Origin: an uncultured Lachnospiraceae bacterium
Lineage (GTDB): Bacteria > Bacillota > Clostridia > Lachnospirales > Lachnospiraceae
DNA length: 64,000 nt
Assembly (NCBI GenBank): GCA_902796005.1
Contig: CADBNF010000063.1
Coordinates: 1 to 64,000, forward strand
Reading direction: 5' to 3'
The notes below the pieces were generated by a model. That model saw nothing but the letters and a program-made list of their open reading frames with translations, made no database searches and was not told the DNA's origin. Below are positions 53,435 through 62,578 of this stretch, piece by piece. A program made the position numbers and the translations under genes. The number at the start of each line of letters is the position of its first letter. Position 1 is the stretch's first letter.

Positions 53435-54220
53435 ATGAGTGTTCAATTACTTGACAAAACGCAGAAAATCAACAAGCTTCTGCATAACAGCACCAAGGAA
53501 AAGGTTGTTTTCAATGATCTCTGCCAGGTTCTGGCGGAATGCCTCGCTTCCGTTACAACGGTAATCAGCAGCAAAGGCAAGGTGCTCGGCTCCGGCATCA
53601 GTCCGGATGTTCCCCTCTTACCCGAACTCATCAGCACGGAAATCGGCACGCGGATAGATCCCGCTCTGAACCAGCGTCTTCTGAATATTCTGTCCACCAA
53701 GGAGAATATCAACCTGGAAACCCTGGGCTTTACCGGCGGAGACATCGAGACCTACAACGCCATCGTCTGTCCTATCCTGATTGCCGGCGAACGTTACGGC
53801 ACCATGTTTTTCTACCGGAGGGACCCCCGGTACAATGTGGACGACATCATTTTAAGCGAATACGGCACCACGGTTATCGCATTGGAATTCATGCGCTCCG
53901 TATATGACGAAAGCGCGGAGGAGGCCCGCCAGCAGCAGGTGGTGCATTCCGCAGTGGATACCCTGTCGAATTCGGAGCTGAATGCCATCCGGCATATTTT
54001 CGAGGAGCTTAAACGCAGCGAGAACGGCCTCCTGGTGGCCAGCCGCATCGCCGACGCGGCCAGGGTCAACCGTTCCGTTATCGTGAACGCCCTGCGCAAG
54101 TTCGAAAGCGCCGGGATCATCGAATCCCGGTCCGGCGGCATGAAGGGCACCTACATCAAGGTGACCAACCCCTACCTCTACAATGTGCTTGATGAACTCA
54201 ACGAAGGCCGGTCCCGGTAA
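53435..54220 (+). CDS. codY: GTP- and branched-chain-amino-acid-sensing regulator CodY
   Basis: 261 residues, full length. N-terminal GAF sensor domain (LLDKTQKINKLL, then an effector pocket) and C-terminal winged helix with VASRIADAARVNRSVIVNAL followed by ESAGIIESRS, the CodY recognition helix region. It represses amino-acid and nitrogen genes when GTP and Ile/Leu/Val are plentiful. The ribosome site is a short GAGGGC before the ATG. It is a lone gene here with its own terminator, whereas in many Firmicutes it follows clpQ-clpY. Confidence 0.97.
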   Translation: MSVQLLDKTQKINKLLHNSTKEKVVFNDLCQVLAECLASVTTVISSKGKVLGSGISPDVPLLPELISTEIGTRIDPALNQRLLNILSTKENINLETLGFTGGDIETYNAIVCPILIAGERYGTMFFYRRDPRYNVDDIILSEYGTTVIALEFMRSVYDESAEEARQQQVVHSAVDTLSNSELNAIRHIFEELKRSENGLLVASRIADAARVNRSVIVNALRKFESAGIIESRSGGMKGTYIKVTNPYLYNVLDELNEGRSR

Positions 54221-54232
54221 GGGCCTGCCGGC

Positions 54233-54274
54233 AAAAAGACAGCGGAAGATTTATTTCTTCCGCTGTCTTTTTTT
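54233..54274. terminator. bidirectional terminator between codY and topA
   Basis: AAAAAGACAGCGGAAGA, short AT loop, TCTTCCGCTGTC and seven T; the A run serves topA. Confidence 0.92.
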
Positions 54275-54281
54275 GTTTTCT

Positions 54282-56261
54282 TTATTTCTTTACGGGTTCG
54301 GGCCGTTTCCAGCTCATGAAATCACATTCCGGATTGTTCTCGCAGCCGTAATACCGTCTGCCCTTGCGGGTTCTTTTGATAACCACTTCTTTTCCGCATT
54401 TCGGGCAGGGCACGCCGATTTTTTCCATAAAGGGCTTCGTATTCCTGCATTCCGGGAAGCCCGGGCAGGCAAGGAATTTGCCGTAGGGTCCGTATTTGAT
54501 GACCATCTTCCTGCCGCACAGCTCGCAGGTTTCCTCGGACACCTCGTCGCTTACGGTAATTTTTTCCAGCTTTTCCCTGGCTTCCTCCACGGCAGCCTTC
54601 AGGTCCGGCCAGAAATTCTTCATGACGCTCTTCCACTCCACCTTGCCTTCGCCGACAAAGTCCAGAAGCTCCTCCATCCCGGCGGTGAAATTCACGTCCA
54701 CGATGCTGGGGAAGGCTTCCATCATCACCTTGTTCACCACCTCGCCCAGCTCCGTGATGTACAGGTTTTTATTCTCCCTGGTGATATACCTTCTCTGCAG
54801 AAGGGTGGAAATGGTCGGGGCGTAGGTGCTGGGCCTGCCGATGCGCAGTTCCTCCATGGCCCGGACCAGGGATGCCTCCGTGAAATGGGCGGGCGGCTGG
54901 GTAAAATGCTGGGTGGGGATAAATTTCTCCGCAGTCAGCTGCATATTTTTTTTCAGGTGGGAAAGGGCCGTATTCTTCTCTTCCTTTTCCTCTTCGTCGC
55001 TGTAAACGGAAAGGAAGCCGTCAAAGGCAACCCGGGAGGAGGTGGCTGAGAAAACATAATCCTCCGCCGTAAGCCGGGCATTGACGTGCTCGTAAACCGC
55101 CCCTGCCATGCGGCTGGCCAGGAAGCGCTTCCAGATCAGCTGGTAGAGCCTGAACTGGTCGCGGCTTAAGGATTCATGGACCGACGCCGGCGTTCTGGCA
55201 AGGTCCGTGGGCCGGATGGCCTCATGGGCATCCTGGGCATTCTTGTTCTTGTTGTCCGTCTCCGCCACGTCCGGCAGATATTCACGGCTGTAGTTTTCTT
55301 CGATATAACGGATGGCTGCGCTCTCCGCCTCGTCGGAAATACGGGTGGAGTCGGTACGCAGATAGGTGATCAGGCCCACAAAGCCCTGGCCCTTGATCTC
55401 CACGCCTTCGTAGAGCTGCTGGGCAATCCGCATGGTCTTTACCGTGGAAAAGTTCAGGGTCCTGGACGCCTCCTGCTGCAGTGTGGAGGTGGTAAAGGGA
55501 AGGGGCGGCTTCTTGGTCCTGGTGCCGGTCCGGATCTCTGCCACCGTAAAGGGCTTTCCTTCAAGCGCATCGATGACCTTCCCGGTCTCCGCCTCGCTGG
55601 TCAGCTCCAGTTTGCCGTCGGTGGTTCCGGTAAACATGGCATTTAAGGGAGCTTTGGTCCCTTCCACCGCGAAGGCGGCCTCCAGGCTCCAATACTCGTC
55701 CGGCACAAAGGCGTTGATTTCATTTTCCCTGTCCGCAATGATCCGCAGGGCAGCGGACTGTACCCGGCCGGCACTTAAGCCTCTTTTCACCTTTTCCCAC
55801 AGAAGGGGACTGATTTCGTAGCCCACCATCCTGTCCAGGCATCTTCTGGCCTGCTGCTCGTCCACCAGGTTCATATCAATGTCCCGGGCATTCTTCAGGG
55901 AATCCCGGACCGCGTTCTTCGTAATCTCGTTGAAGGTAATCCGGCGGAATTTCTTCGGGTCCAGGTTCAGGGCCTTGGAAAGATGCCAGGAAATGGCCTC
56001 TCCCTCCCGGTCTGGGTCGGTGGCCAGGTATACCTTATCCGCCTTTTTCACCGCGTTCCTTAAGGACGCCAGCAGCTCTCCCTTTCCCCGTATCGTAATA
56101 TATTTAGGTTCGTAATCGCCCTCCACGTCGATGCCCAGGGTGCTCTTGGGCAGATCCCGGACATGTCCCAGGGAAGCCATGACCTCATAGTTGTTTCCCA
56201 GGAATTTTTTGACGGTATTCACCTTTGTGGGCGACTCCACAATAACCAGATTCTTCGCCAC
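54282..56261 (-). CDS. topA: DNA topoisomerase I
   Basis: 659 residues from GTG 56261 (MAKNLVIVESPTK), which follows AGGAGGAAACAG; the open frame upstream is AT-rich leader. TOPRIM domain with VIVESPTK and ATDPDREGEAISWHL, and active-site Tyr in GLITYLRTDSTR. Two C-terminal zinc ribbons follow: one with CELCGRKM and CPGFPEC, one with CPKCGKEV and CENNPEC. It relaxes negative supercoils. Cellular TopA normally lies next to dprA in Firmicutes; here the alcohol dehydrogenase and comM-dprA lie on the other side. Confidence 0.97.
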   Translation of the reverse strand: MAKNLVIVESPTKVNTVKKFLGNNYEVMASLGHVRDLPKSTLGIDVEGDYEPKYITIRGKGELLASLRNAVKKADKVYLATDPDREGEAISWHLSKALNLDPKKFRRITFNEITKNAVRDSLKNARDIDMNLVDEQQARRCLDRMVGYEISPLLWEKVKRGLSAGRVQSAALRIIADRENEINAFVPDEYWSLEAAFAVEGTKAPLNAMFTGTTDGKLELTSEAETGKVIDALEGKPFTVAEIRTGTRTKKPPLPFTTSTLQQEASRTLNFSTVKTMRIAQQLYEGVEIKGQGFVGLITYLRTDSTRISDEAESAAIRYIEENYSREYLPDVAETDNKNKNAQDAHEAIRPTDLARTPASVHESLSRDQFRLYQLIWKRFLASRMAGAVYEHVNARLTAEDYVFSATSSRVAFDGFLSVYSDEEEKEEKNTALSHLKKNMQLTAEKFIPTQHFTQPPAHFTEASLVRAMEELRIGRPSTYAPTISTLLQRRYITRENKNLYITELGEVVNKVMMEAFPSIVDVNFTAGMEELLDFVGEGKVEWKSVMKNFWPDLKAAVEEAREKLEKITVSDEVSEETCELCGRKMVIKYGPYGKFLACPGFPECRNTKPFMEKIGVPCPKCGKEVVIKRTRKGRRYYGCENNPECDFMSWKRPEPVKK

Positions 56262-56317
56262 AGGCTGTTTCCTCCTGTTTTTCTGCCCTTTTACGGACAA
56301 AATCATAAAACAAAGGA

Positions 56318-56346
56318 AATATACTATAAAAAAAAACAAAAAGCAA
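56318..56346 (-). promoter_or_regulatory. promoter of topA
   Basis: TTGCTT, 17 T-rich bases, TATATT on the minus strand, immediately downstream of the alcohol dehydrogenase terminator. Confidence 0.6.
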
Positions 56347-56349
56347 GCG

Positions 56350-56383
56350 AAAAACACGGCGGAGGATTCTTTCCTCCGCCGTG
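56350..56383 (-). terminator. terminator of the alcohol dehydrogenase gene
   Basis: CACGGCGGAGGA with its complement across a short loop, then GTTTTT on the minus strand. Confidence 0.88.
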
Positions 56384-56409
56384 CTGTATTTTACCGTCAA
56401 TGCTCCGCT

Positions 56410-57534
56410 TTATTCGGGCATCATCAGAACAGGCTTGATGATCTCGCCGGATACGGTATCCGCGATGGCCTGCTCCACATCCTGGAAGTCGTAGAATTTC
56501 ACCAGCTTCTCCAGCGGAATCTTCCCGTCCTTGTACAGCTGCACCAGTCTGGGAATGAAAACCTTGGGAATGGAGCCGCCCTCCACCATGCCGGTCCAGG
56601 TCCTGGAGGGATCCATGATAACCGGTTCGGGCTGGACATTGATGCTGCGGGTGCCGGATACGCCTACGATAACGGACATGCCGTTCTGGTCCAGGCAGTT
56701 CAAAGCCATCTCCAGAAGCACGGGAACGCCTGTGCATTCGATGGTGTATTCCACACCGTAGCCGCCGGTCAGGTCCTGGATAAGCTTTACCGGATCCTCC
56801 ACTTCCTTCGTATTGATGGTGTGGGTCGCGCCAAGCTCCTTCGCCAGCGCCAGACGGTCTTCATTCTGGTCCACGCCGATGATGGTGGAGCAGGAGGTAG
56901 CCTTCGCCGCCATGATGGCCGCCAGGCCTACGGTGCCGCAGCCGAAAACGGCAATGGTGCTGCCGGGTTCGGGCTTCGCCCGGTTCACTACGCAGCCGAA
57001 GCCGGTCTGGATGCCGCAGCCCAGGGAGCAGAGCATCTTCACGTCCACGTCCGGGTCAACCTTGACCGCATTTCTCTCCGCCACGATACAGTACTGGGAC
57101 CAGGAGCCCTGGCCGAAGAAGGATGCGGTCTCCTGTCCCTTGTAGACGATCCGCTTCGTGCCGTCGGCGAATTTGCCGCCGAAGAACAGCTGGTGCCTGG
57201 ACCGGCAGGCCCAGGGACGGTTCTTCTTGCACATGTCGCAGACGCCGCAGGACGGGTAGGACATGATAACCTTGTCACCCACTGCCAGCTCCATGACGCC
57301 TTCACCCACGGATTCCACGATGCCTACGCCCTCATGGCCGGGCACCAGGGGGTAGGAAAGGCCGAATTCCGGCGGAAATGCACTGTTGATGGCGCCTAAA
57401 TCCGTGTGGCAGATACCGCTGGCGATAACCTTAACCCGAACCTCGCCTTTTTTGGGATCGCCAATCTCCACCTCCTGGATGGAAATCTTTCCCACTTCCG
57501 TGGCGACTACTGCCATTGATTTTACTTTACTCAT
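56410..57534 (-). CDS. zinc-dependent alcohol dehydrogenase (MDR superfamily)
   Basis: 374 residues. Catalytic zinc ligands are in SGICHTD (Cys) and GHEGVG (His-Glu), with the later Cys in SLGCGIQTGFG. The structural zinc set is SCGVCDMCKKNRPWAC with four Cys. Rossmann motif FGCGTVGLAAIMAA is followed by GVDQNEDR, whose Asp indicates NAD. The closest type is the class III/benzyl-alcohol group, so it oxidises or reduces a primary alcohol or aldehyde. The start follows AGGAGGAGTCT. It is preceded by a 24-codon ORF on the same transcript and driven by a strong promoter. Confidence 0.93.
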   Translation of the reverse strand: MSKVKSMAVVATEVGKISIQEVEIGDPKKGEVRVKVIASGICHTDLGAINSAFPPEFGLSYPLVPGHEGVGIVESVGEGVMELAVGDKVIMSYPSCGVCDMCKKNRPWACRSRHQLFFGGKFADGTKRIVYKGQETASFFGQGSWSQYCIVAERNAVKVDPDVDVKMLCSLGCGIQTGFGCVVNRAKPEPGSTIAVFGCGTVGLAAIMAAKATSCSTIIGVDQNEDRLALAKELGATHTINTKEVEDPVKLIQDLTGGYGVEYTIECTGVPVLLEMALNCLDQNGMSVIVGVSGTRSINVQPEPVIMDPSRTWTGMVEGGSIPKVFIPRLVQLYKDGKIPLEKLVKFYDFQDVEQAIADTVSGEIIKPVLMMPE

Positions 57535-57559
57535 AGACTCCTCCTGCTAAAATAATGTT

Positions 57560-57634
57560 CTAAAACCACTCTCCGATTGCCTTCGCCTGTGCCAGCGCGT
57601 CCTCCCTGCCTGCTGCGGCATCCATCTTCTTCAT
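57560..57634 (-). CDS. 24-codon small ORF in the alcohol dehydrogenase leader
   Basis: ATG at 57634 lies behind AAAGGAGAAGTGAA; the peptide is MKKMDAAAGREDALAQAKAI followed by GEWF and a TAG stop. It ends 25 bases before the dehydrogenase ATG, on the same transcript. It is soluble, helical and has no run of one amino acid that would suggest classic attenuation. It could be a leader peptide, a true small protein or a gene remnant. Family unknown. Confidence 0.5.
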   Translation of the reverse strand: MKKMDAAAGREDALAQAKAIGEWF

Positions 57635-57679
57635 TTCACTTCTCCTTTACTGTACAATCAGAGGTTTGCTGTTTCGGTT

Positions 57680-57708
57680 ATTATACTACATTTCCTCCGG
57701 CCGTACAA
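57680..57708 (-). promoter_or_regulatory. promoter of the small ORF and alcohol dehydrogenase
   Basis: TTGTAC, 17 bases, TATAAT on the minus strand. Confidence 0.8.
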
Positions 57709-57715
57709 CAGGGTC

Positions 57716-57744
57716 TTGACAAATCTTTGGCTTTTTGAGATAGT
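57716..57744 (+). promoter_or_regulatory. promoter of comM-dprA
   Basis: TTGACA, 17 bases, GATAGT on the plus strand, divergent from the alcohol dehydrogenase promoter with 7 bases between the two -35 boxes. Confidence 0.6.
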
Positions 57745-57834
57745 ATTGTTGTTCTATTCGGCAGTTCTTTTCTGCTCTTACATCATTCTGACGATTCCGT
57801 GTCATTTTCATTTCTGCCCTTAAGGAGGATTCCC

Positions 57835-59346
57835 ATGTTCTGCAGCATCACCAGCACAGCCATCTCCGGCGTGGACGCCCTTCCCGTGTATGTGGAGGCG
57901 GACGTCTCCGAAGGTCTTCCCATGTTCAATATCATCGGCGCGGTCTCCACCCGGACCCGGGAAGCGGCCGACCGGGTCAAAACGGCCTTACGCAACCTGA
58001 AAATCGTGCTTCCCCCGAAACGAATCACCATCAACCTGTCCCCGGGAGACGTGCGCAAGGAGGGCACCCGCTATGACCTTCCCATCGCGGCGGCGGTCCT
58101 GGCCGCCCTGGACAGGATCCCGAAGGAAAGCCTGGAGGGCACCCTGGTGCTGGGAGAGCTGCACCTGGACGGCCGCATCGAGCAGGTGCCCGGCATCCTG
58201 CCCAGCATCCTTACCGCCAGGGATCTGGGGCTTAAAACCGCCCTGGTGCCCGCCGCCAATTACGCGGAGGCGAAGGCCGCCCAGGCCCTGGACGTGGTGG
58301 GCCTTGCCAGCCTGCAGGACCTTATCGACTACTGTTCCGACGGCCGCAGGCCCGAAAACCTTCCGGCAGGCGATGCGCCTCTTTCCGAGGAGGAGGATGC
58401 GGAGGACTTTTCCGATATCAGGGGCCAGGAAAGCGTAAAAAGAGCCTGCCTGATCGCAGCGGCCGGTTTTCACAACCTGCTGCTGTCCGGTCCGCCCGGC
58501 TCGGGCAAATCCATGGCCGCCCGACGGCTTCCGGGCATCCTGCCCGCCCTCACAAAGGAGGAACGGCTGGAGGTATCCCGGATTTATTCCGTGGCAGGCC
58601 TTCTGACCGCAGCCCATCCCGTGATCCAGAAACGCCCCTTCCGTGCCCCCCACCACCTGCTGTCCCCCCAGGCCCTGGTGGGCGGCGGCCGTTCTCCGGT
58701 GCCCGGGGAAATCACCCTTTCCCACCGGGGCGTCCTCTTTCTGGATGAGCTCCCGGAGATGCCGGGCCGCAACCTGGAATTTCTCCGCCAGCCTCTGGAG
58801 GACCGGTTCATCCAGATTTCCCGCATCGGCAGGAGCGTCATCTTTCCCTGCAATTTCCTGCTCGTGGCCGCCATGAACCCCTGCCCCTGCGGCTATTACC
58901 CGGACCTGAACCGCTGCACCTGCACGGAGCGGGACATCCGGAATTACACCGCCCGCATCAGCCAGCCCATCCTGGACAGAATAGACCTGCGCACGGAGGT
59001 GCCCGCCCTGGACTATGACGCGCTGCATGCCGGCGGCCAGGATAAAATCACCAGCGCGATGCTTAAAACGCAGGTGGAGAAGGCCTTTGCCTGCCAGAAG
59101 GAACGGTACCTGGACATGCCCATCGCCTTCAACAGCGAGCTTTCCGCCCGGGACATCCCCCGGTTCTGCCCCCTGTCCGCCGAAGCCGGCAGGCTTCTGG
59201 AGGCAGCCTACACGGCCATGGCCCTAAGCGCCAGGGGCTACCACCGGATCCTGCGCATCGCCCGCACCATCGCCGACCTGGACGGTGATGACCTCATCCG
59301 GGAAAGCCACATCAGCGAAGCGGTGCATTTCCGCCAGCACAGCTGA
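57835..59346 (+). CDS. comM: ComM/YifB-family AAA ATPase (Mg-chelatase-like)
   Basis: 503 residues from the ATG at 57835 after AAGGAGGATTCCC. The N-terminal ChlI-like domain (GVDALPVYVEADVSEGLP) is followed by Walker A GPPGSGKSMAAR, Walker B LFLDELPE and a C-terminal Mg-chelatase domain with CPCGYYPD. ComM is a helicase that helps branch migration during natural transformation. It sits 24 bases before dprA, which supports the competence role, although the pair is kept in many strains not known to be transformable. Confidence 0.95.
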   Translation: MFCSITSTAISGVDALPVYVEADVSEGLPMFNIIGAVSTRTREAADRVKTALRNLKIVLPPKRITINLSPGDVRKEGTRYDLPIAAAVLAALDRIPKESLEGTLVLGELHLDGRIEQVPGILPSILTARDLGLKTALVPAANYAEAKAAQALDVVGLASLQDLIDYCSDGRRPENLPAGDAPLSEEEDAEDFSDIRGQESVKRACLIAAAGFHNLLLSGPPGSGKSMAARRLPGILPALTKEERLEVSRIYSVAGLLTAAHPVIQKRPFRAPHHLLSPQALVGGGRSPVPGEITLSHRGVLFLDELPEMPGRNLEFLRQPLEDRFIQISRIGRSVIFPCNFLLVAAMNPCPCGYYPDLNRCTCTERDIRNYTARISQPILDRIDLRTEVPALDYDALHAGGQDKITSAMLKTQVEKAFACQKERYLDMPIAFNSELSARDIPRFCPLSAEAGRLLEAAYTAMALSARGYHRILRIARTIADLDGDDLIRESHISEAVHFRQHS

Positions 59347-59370
59347 ACCACAGGAAAGGAGAAGCAAATC

Positions 59371-60246
59371 ATGGACATCCGCATTACCACCGTCGGGGAC
59401 CCTGACTACCCCCGGGTTCTCAGCCTGTATCCCGGCATGCCGGAGAAGCTTTATTATCTGGGGAACCTTCCGGACCCTGAAAAACGCAGCGCAGCCATTG
59501 TCGGGGCCAGAGCCTGCTCCGCCTACGGCAGGGATCAGGCGAGGGGCTTTGCCGCAGACCTTGCCCGAAACGGCGTGCAGATCATCAGCGGCATGGCCCT
59601 GGGCATTGATTCCCACGCCCACGAGGGCTGCCTGTCCGCCGGCGGGAAAACCTTCGCCGTCCTGGGAAACGGCGTGGACATCTGCTATCCCCGCACCAAC
59701 AGGAGCCTGTACCGTCGCATCCTGGAAAGCGGCGGGGGCATTCTTTCGGAATTTCCCCCGGGCACGGAGGCAGCGCCTTATCATTTTCCCTTGCGCAACC
59801 GGATCATCAGCGCCCTCTCCGATCTGGTGCTCATTGTGGAGGCCCGGGCAAAAAGCGGTTCTTTAATCACCGCCCAGTATGCCCTGGAGCAGGGAAAGGA
59901 TATCTTTGCCGTACCCGGGCGGCTGAACGACCCCTTAAGCGCGGGCTGCCTGTCCCTTATCCGCAAGGGAGCCGGCGCGGCCCTCTCCCCCTCCCAGCTG
60001 CTTCAGGAGCTTGGTTTTTCGGCAGACGAAAAGGGGGAGCCTGCGGCTCCCCCTTCCACGTCGGACCTTACGCCCACTGCGCGTAAAATCCTTCATTATC
60101 TTTCTTCAGACCCCAAAACGCTTGAGGAGATCGTGACTGCCTCCCGTCTGCCCCTGGGGGAAGTATTCAAAGGCCTTCTGGAGCTGGAGCTGAAAAGCTT
60201 CACCCGCCAGAGTGTGCCCGGCCTATATGTTCGCACTTATGGTTGA
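59371..60246 (+). CDS. dprA: DNA-processing protein DprA
   Basis: 291 residues. The Rossmann-like domain begins with VGARACSAYGRDQA and contains IISGMALGIDSHAHEGCL and SEFPPGTE, as in Smf/DprA; a short C-terminal winged-helix-like part follows (TARKILHYLSSDPKTL). It loads RecA on incoming single-stranded DNA. The start follows AAAGGAGAAG. Its last 24 bases overlap the end of the convergent regulator gene, and no terminator is seen. Confidence 0.95.
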   Translation: MDIRITTVGDPDYPRVLSLYPGMPEKLYYLGNLPDPEKRSAAIVGARACSAYGRDQARGFAADLARNGVQIISGMALGIDSHAHEGCLSAGGKTFAVLGNGVDICYPRTNRSLYRRILESGGGILSEFPPGTEAAPYHFPLRNRIISALSDLVLIVEARAKSGSLITAQYALEQGKDIFAVPGRLNDPLSAGCLSLIRKGAGAALSPSQLLQELGFSADEKGEPAAPPSTSDLTPTARKILHYLSSDPKTLEEIVTASRLPLGEVFKGLLELELKSFTRQSVPGLYVRTYG

Positions 60247-61338
60247 CCCCCGGATAATAATGTCCGGATGCAGCAGCTTCTCCACCTGGCTTTCCTCCTC
60301 CGGGACCTTCACAAGGGCTTCCAGAAGCAGCTGGGCAGCCATCTCACCCATCAGCTCCAGGGGCTCCACGATGGTGGTCAGTCCCGGTTCTCCCGCCGGG
60401 GTCACGGCGGAATTGTCATAGCCGGTCACCGCGACATCCGCCGGCACTGCCTTTCCGTTTTTCTTCAGGTAGTCCCGGACGGTTTCCGCCATCCCGTCGC
60501 TGTAGCACATGACGGCGTCAAAATCCGTTCTGTCCTTCAGAAGCTGGGCGATGGATACCTCCGGCTTCTTGGCAATATCCTCCGGGTGGAACCAGATGAC
60601 CAGCTCGGGATTATAGTATATGCCGGCCTCCTGCAAAGCCTTTACATAGCCCCTGTGGCGCTCTGCAGACGCCGCATCGTCGGACTTGAACAGGGCGACG
60701 ATATTCTGCCTGCCCGTGGCAATAAGATGCCTGGTCAGCAGATAGGCGCCCTGGCTGTCGTCCATCATGATCCGCGGACGATCGATCAGCTGGGGATAGG
60801 CCGACCGGAGAAAGACGTAGGGTATCCCCTGCTCCTCCATCTGGCGGTACAGGGACATGTGCTTGCACAGGGTCTGGCTGCGGCTGGGTTCCACGATGAC
60901 CCCCTCCACGCCGTCGCTTAAGAACTCCCGCAGCGCCTTTTCCTCCCTGGCCTGGGACTCCCGGCTGAACTTCAGCTGTATGCCGTAGCCGCAGGCGGCA
61001 AGGATGCGCTCGATGCCGGTCACCATCCGGTGTGCCGCCAGCACAGATCCGCCGGCGCAGATCACCCCGATCAGGTGATCCTGGGGTCTTTCGTGGCCCT
61101 TGCGCACCACATAGGTGCCCTTCCCCGGATAGGTGACCAGAAGGCCCTCCTTTTCCAGGTTCCGCACAGCCATGAGCACGTTGACGGCCGACGTCCGGTA
61201 ATGCAGGGAAAGCTGTATCGGGTTCGGCAGCCTGCTGCCGGGTTCAAAGCTTCCCCGGCTGATTTCATTCCGGAAAAATTCTTCAAAGGCCGTTCCTCTT
61301 CGGGTGAGGAAATCGAGATTCAGTTTAAATTTCGGCAT
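60223..61338 (-). CDS. GntR-type regulator with LacI-like effector domain
   Basis: 371 residues. Residues 10-80 are a GntR winged helix (FEPGSRLPNPIQLSLHY and the wing YPGKGTYVV). Residues 90-370 are a periplasmic-binding-protein-like sugar-sensing domain (IGVICAGGS, DGVEGVIVEPS, VAVTGYDNS), so the layout is that of AraR-type regulators. It is probably a repressor of sugar-use genes located elsewhere, since no sugar operon adjoins it. The ATG at 61338 follows GGGAGGTGA and overlaps the U32 gene by 14 bases, giving an unusual operon link with RNA-processing and peptidase genes. Confidence 0.9.
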   Translation of the reverse strand: MPKFKLNLDFLTRRGTAFEEFFRNEISRGSFEPGSRLPNPIQLSLHYRTSAVNVLMAVRNLEKEGLLVTYPGKGTYVVRKGHERPQDHLIGVICAGGSVLAAHRMVTGIERILAACGYGIQLKFSRESQAREEKALREFLSDGVEGVIVEPSRSQTLCKHMSLYRQMEEQGIPYVFLRSAYPQLIDRPRIMMDDSQGAYLLTRHLIATGRQNIVALFKSDDAASAERHRGYVKALQEAGIYYNPELVIWFHPEDIAKKPEVSIAQLLKDRTDFDAVMCYSDGMAETVRDYLKKNGKAVPADVAVTGYDNSAVTPAGEPGLTTIVEPLELMGEMAAQLLLEALVKVPEEESQVEKLLHPDIIIRGSTISANI

Positions 61339-62563
61339 CTTTACGAATCACCTCCCCGCATACGGCGGGTGCCGACAAAGCCACATGCAGCTTCTGCCCC
61401 GCGTGGGGGGCCGAAGGCATCGCATTTCCTTCCTCGTCATAGATTCCGCAGACCCGGACCTCTTCGTCCCCGCCCTGCGGATGCATGATCTGCACCGTAT
61501 CCCCGGTGCAGAATTTATTTTTCTGGGTCAGCAGGACCCTGCCTTCCCCATCAATTCCTTCCGAGATTCCCAGAAAGACCGCATCTTTCCTGTAGGTGCT
61601 GTTATCGTAAATCTGATCCGCCGGTCCCGGCCTGCCATAGAAGAATCCGGTGGTGAATTCCCGGTTAGTGCAGGCTGCCGCCTGGTGCAGGAATTCCCCG
61701 GTTTTTGCCCGGTAGCCTTCCACATCCGTAAAGGCCAGATCCAGTGCCTGCCGGTAGGCCCGGGCCACCGTGGCCACGTAAAGGGCATTTTTCATCCGGC
61801 CCTCCACCTTGAAGCTGTCTATCCCTGCATCCAGCAGATCCGGGATGTGTTCAATCATGCACAGATCCTTGGAATTGAAGATGAAGGTGCCCCGGTCATT
61901 CTCGAATACCGGGAAATACTCGCCCGGCCGGGTTTCCTCCGTCAGGAAATATTTCCAGCGGCAGGGATGGGTGCAGGAACCGGCATTGGCATCCCGGCCC
62001 GTCAGCACATTCGAAAGCAGGCATCTGCCGGAATAGGAGATGCACATGGAGCCGTGGACAAAGGTCTCCAGCTCCAGGTCCTCCGGGATATTTGCCTTCA
62101 GCTCCTTAAGCTCCGCCAGGGACAGCTCCCGGGCGGTCACCACCCTTTTTGCGCCGAGCCTGTGCCAGAAGCTGCAGGTACCGTAATTGGTATTGTTGGC
62201 CTGGGTGCTGATGTGCCGGTCTATCTCCGGCGCTTCCCGGCAGGCAATGTCATACACCCCCGGGTCGGAAATGATGAGGGCATCCGGTCCCAGGGCCCGA
62301 AGCTCCCGGAAATAGTCAGCCACGCCCTCCAGGTCCCGGTTATGGGCAATGATATTTGCGGTGACATAGACCTTCTTTCCCAGGCTGTGGGCAAAGTCGA
62401 TGCCCTCTGCCATCTCCTCCCGGGAAAAATTCCTTGCCTTGGCCCGCAGGCCGAAGGCTTCCCCGCCGATATATACCGCATCCGCGCCGTAAAGGAAGGC
62501 GGTCTTTAAAACCGGCAGGCTTCCCGCAGGCAGCAGCAGTTCAGGTTTTTTCTTCCTGTTCAT
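61325..62563 (-). CDS. U32 family peptidase
   Basis: 412 residues. The N-terminal PELLLPAGSLPVLK and the family signature ETFVHGSMCISYSGRCLLSN, followed by a Cys-rich CTHPCRW, identify PF01136. Members are linked to collagenase activity in PrtC, to ubiquinone synthesis and to 23S rRNA hydroxylation (RlhA) in E. coli, so the name peptidase may mislead. The conserved cysteines suggest an Fe-S cluster as in RlhA. It sits between the O-methyltransferase and the regulator, as in many Clostridia. Confidence 0.93.
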   Translation of the reverse strand: MNRKKKPELLLPAGSLPVLKTAFLYGADAVYIGGEAFGLRAKARNFSREEMAEGIDFAHSLGKKVYVTANIIAHNRDLEGVADYFRELRALGPDALIISDPGVYDIACREAPEIDRHISTQANNTNYGTCSFWHRLGAKRVVTARELSLAELKELKANIPEDLELETFVHGSMCISYSGRCLLSNVLTGRDANAGSCTHPCRWKYFLTEETRPGEYFPVFENDRGTFIFNSKDLCMIEHIPDLLDAGIDSFKVEGRMKNALYVATVARAYRQALDLAFTDVEGYRAKTGEFLHQAAACTNREFTTGFFYGRPGPADQIYDNSTYRKDAVFLGISEGIDGEGRVLLTQKNKFCTGDTVQIMHPQGGDEEVRVCGIYDEEGNAMPSAPHAGQKLHVALSAPAVCGEVIRKDAEI

Positions 62564-62578
62564 CCCAGCTGTTTCCTT

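Noticed and set aside
56262..56357. 32-codon N-terminal extension of topA
   Set aside because: It is Phe-rich because it translates the promoter's T run; GTG 56261 has the ribosome site and family N-terminus.
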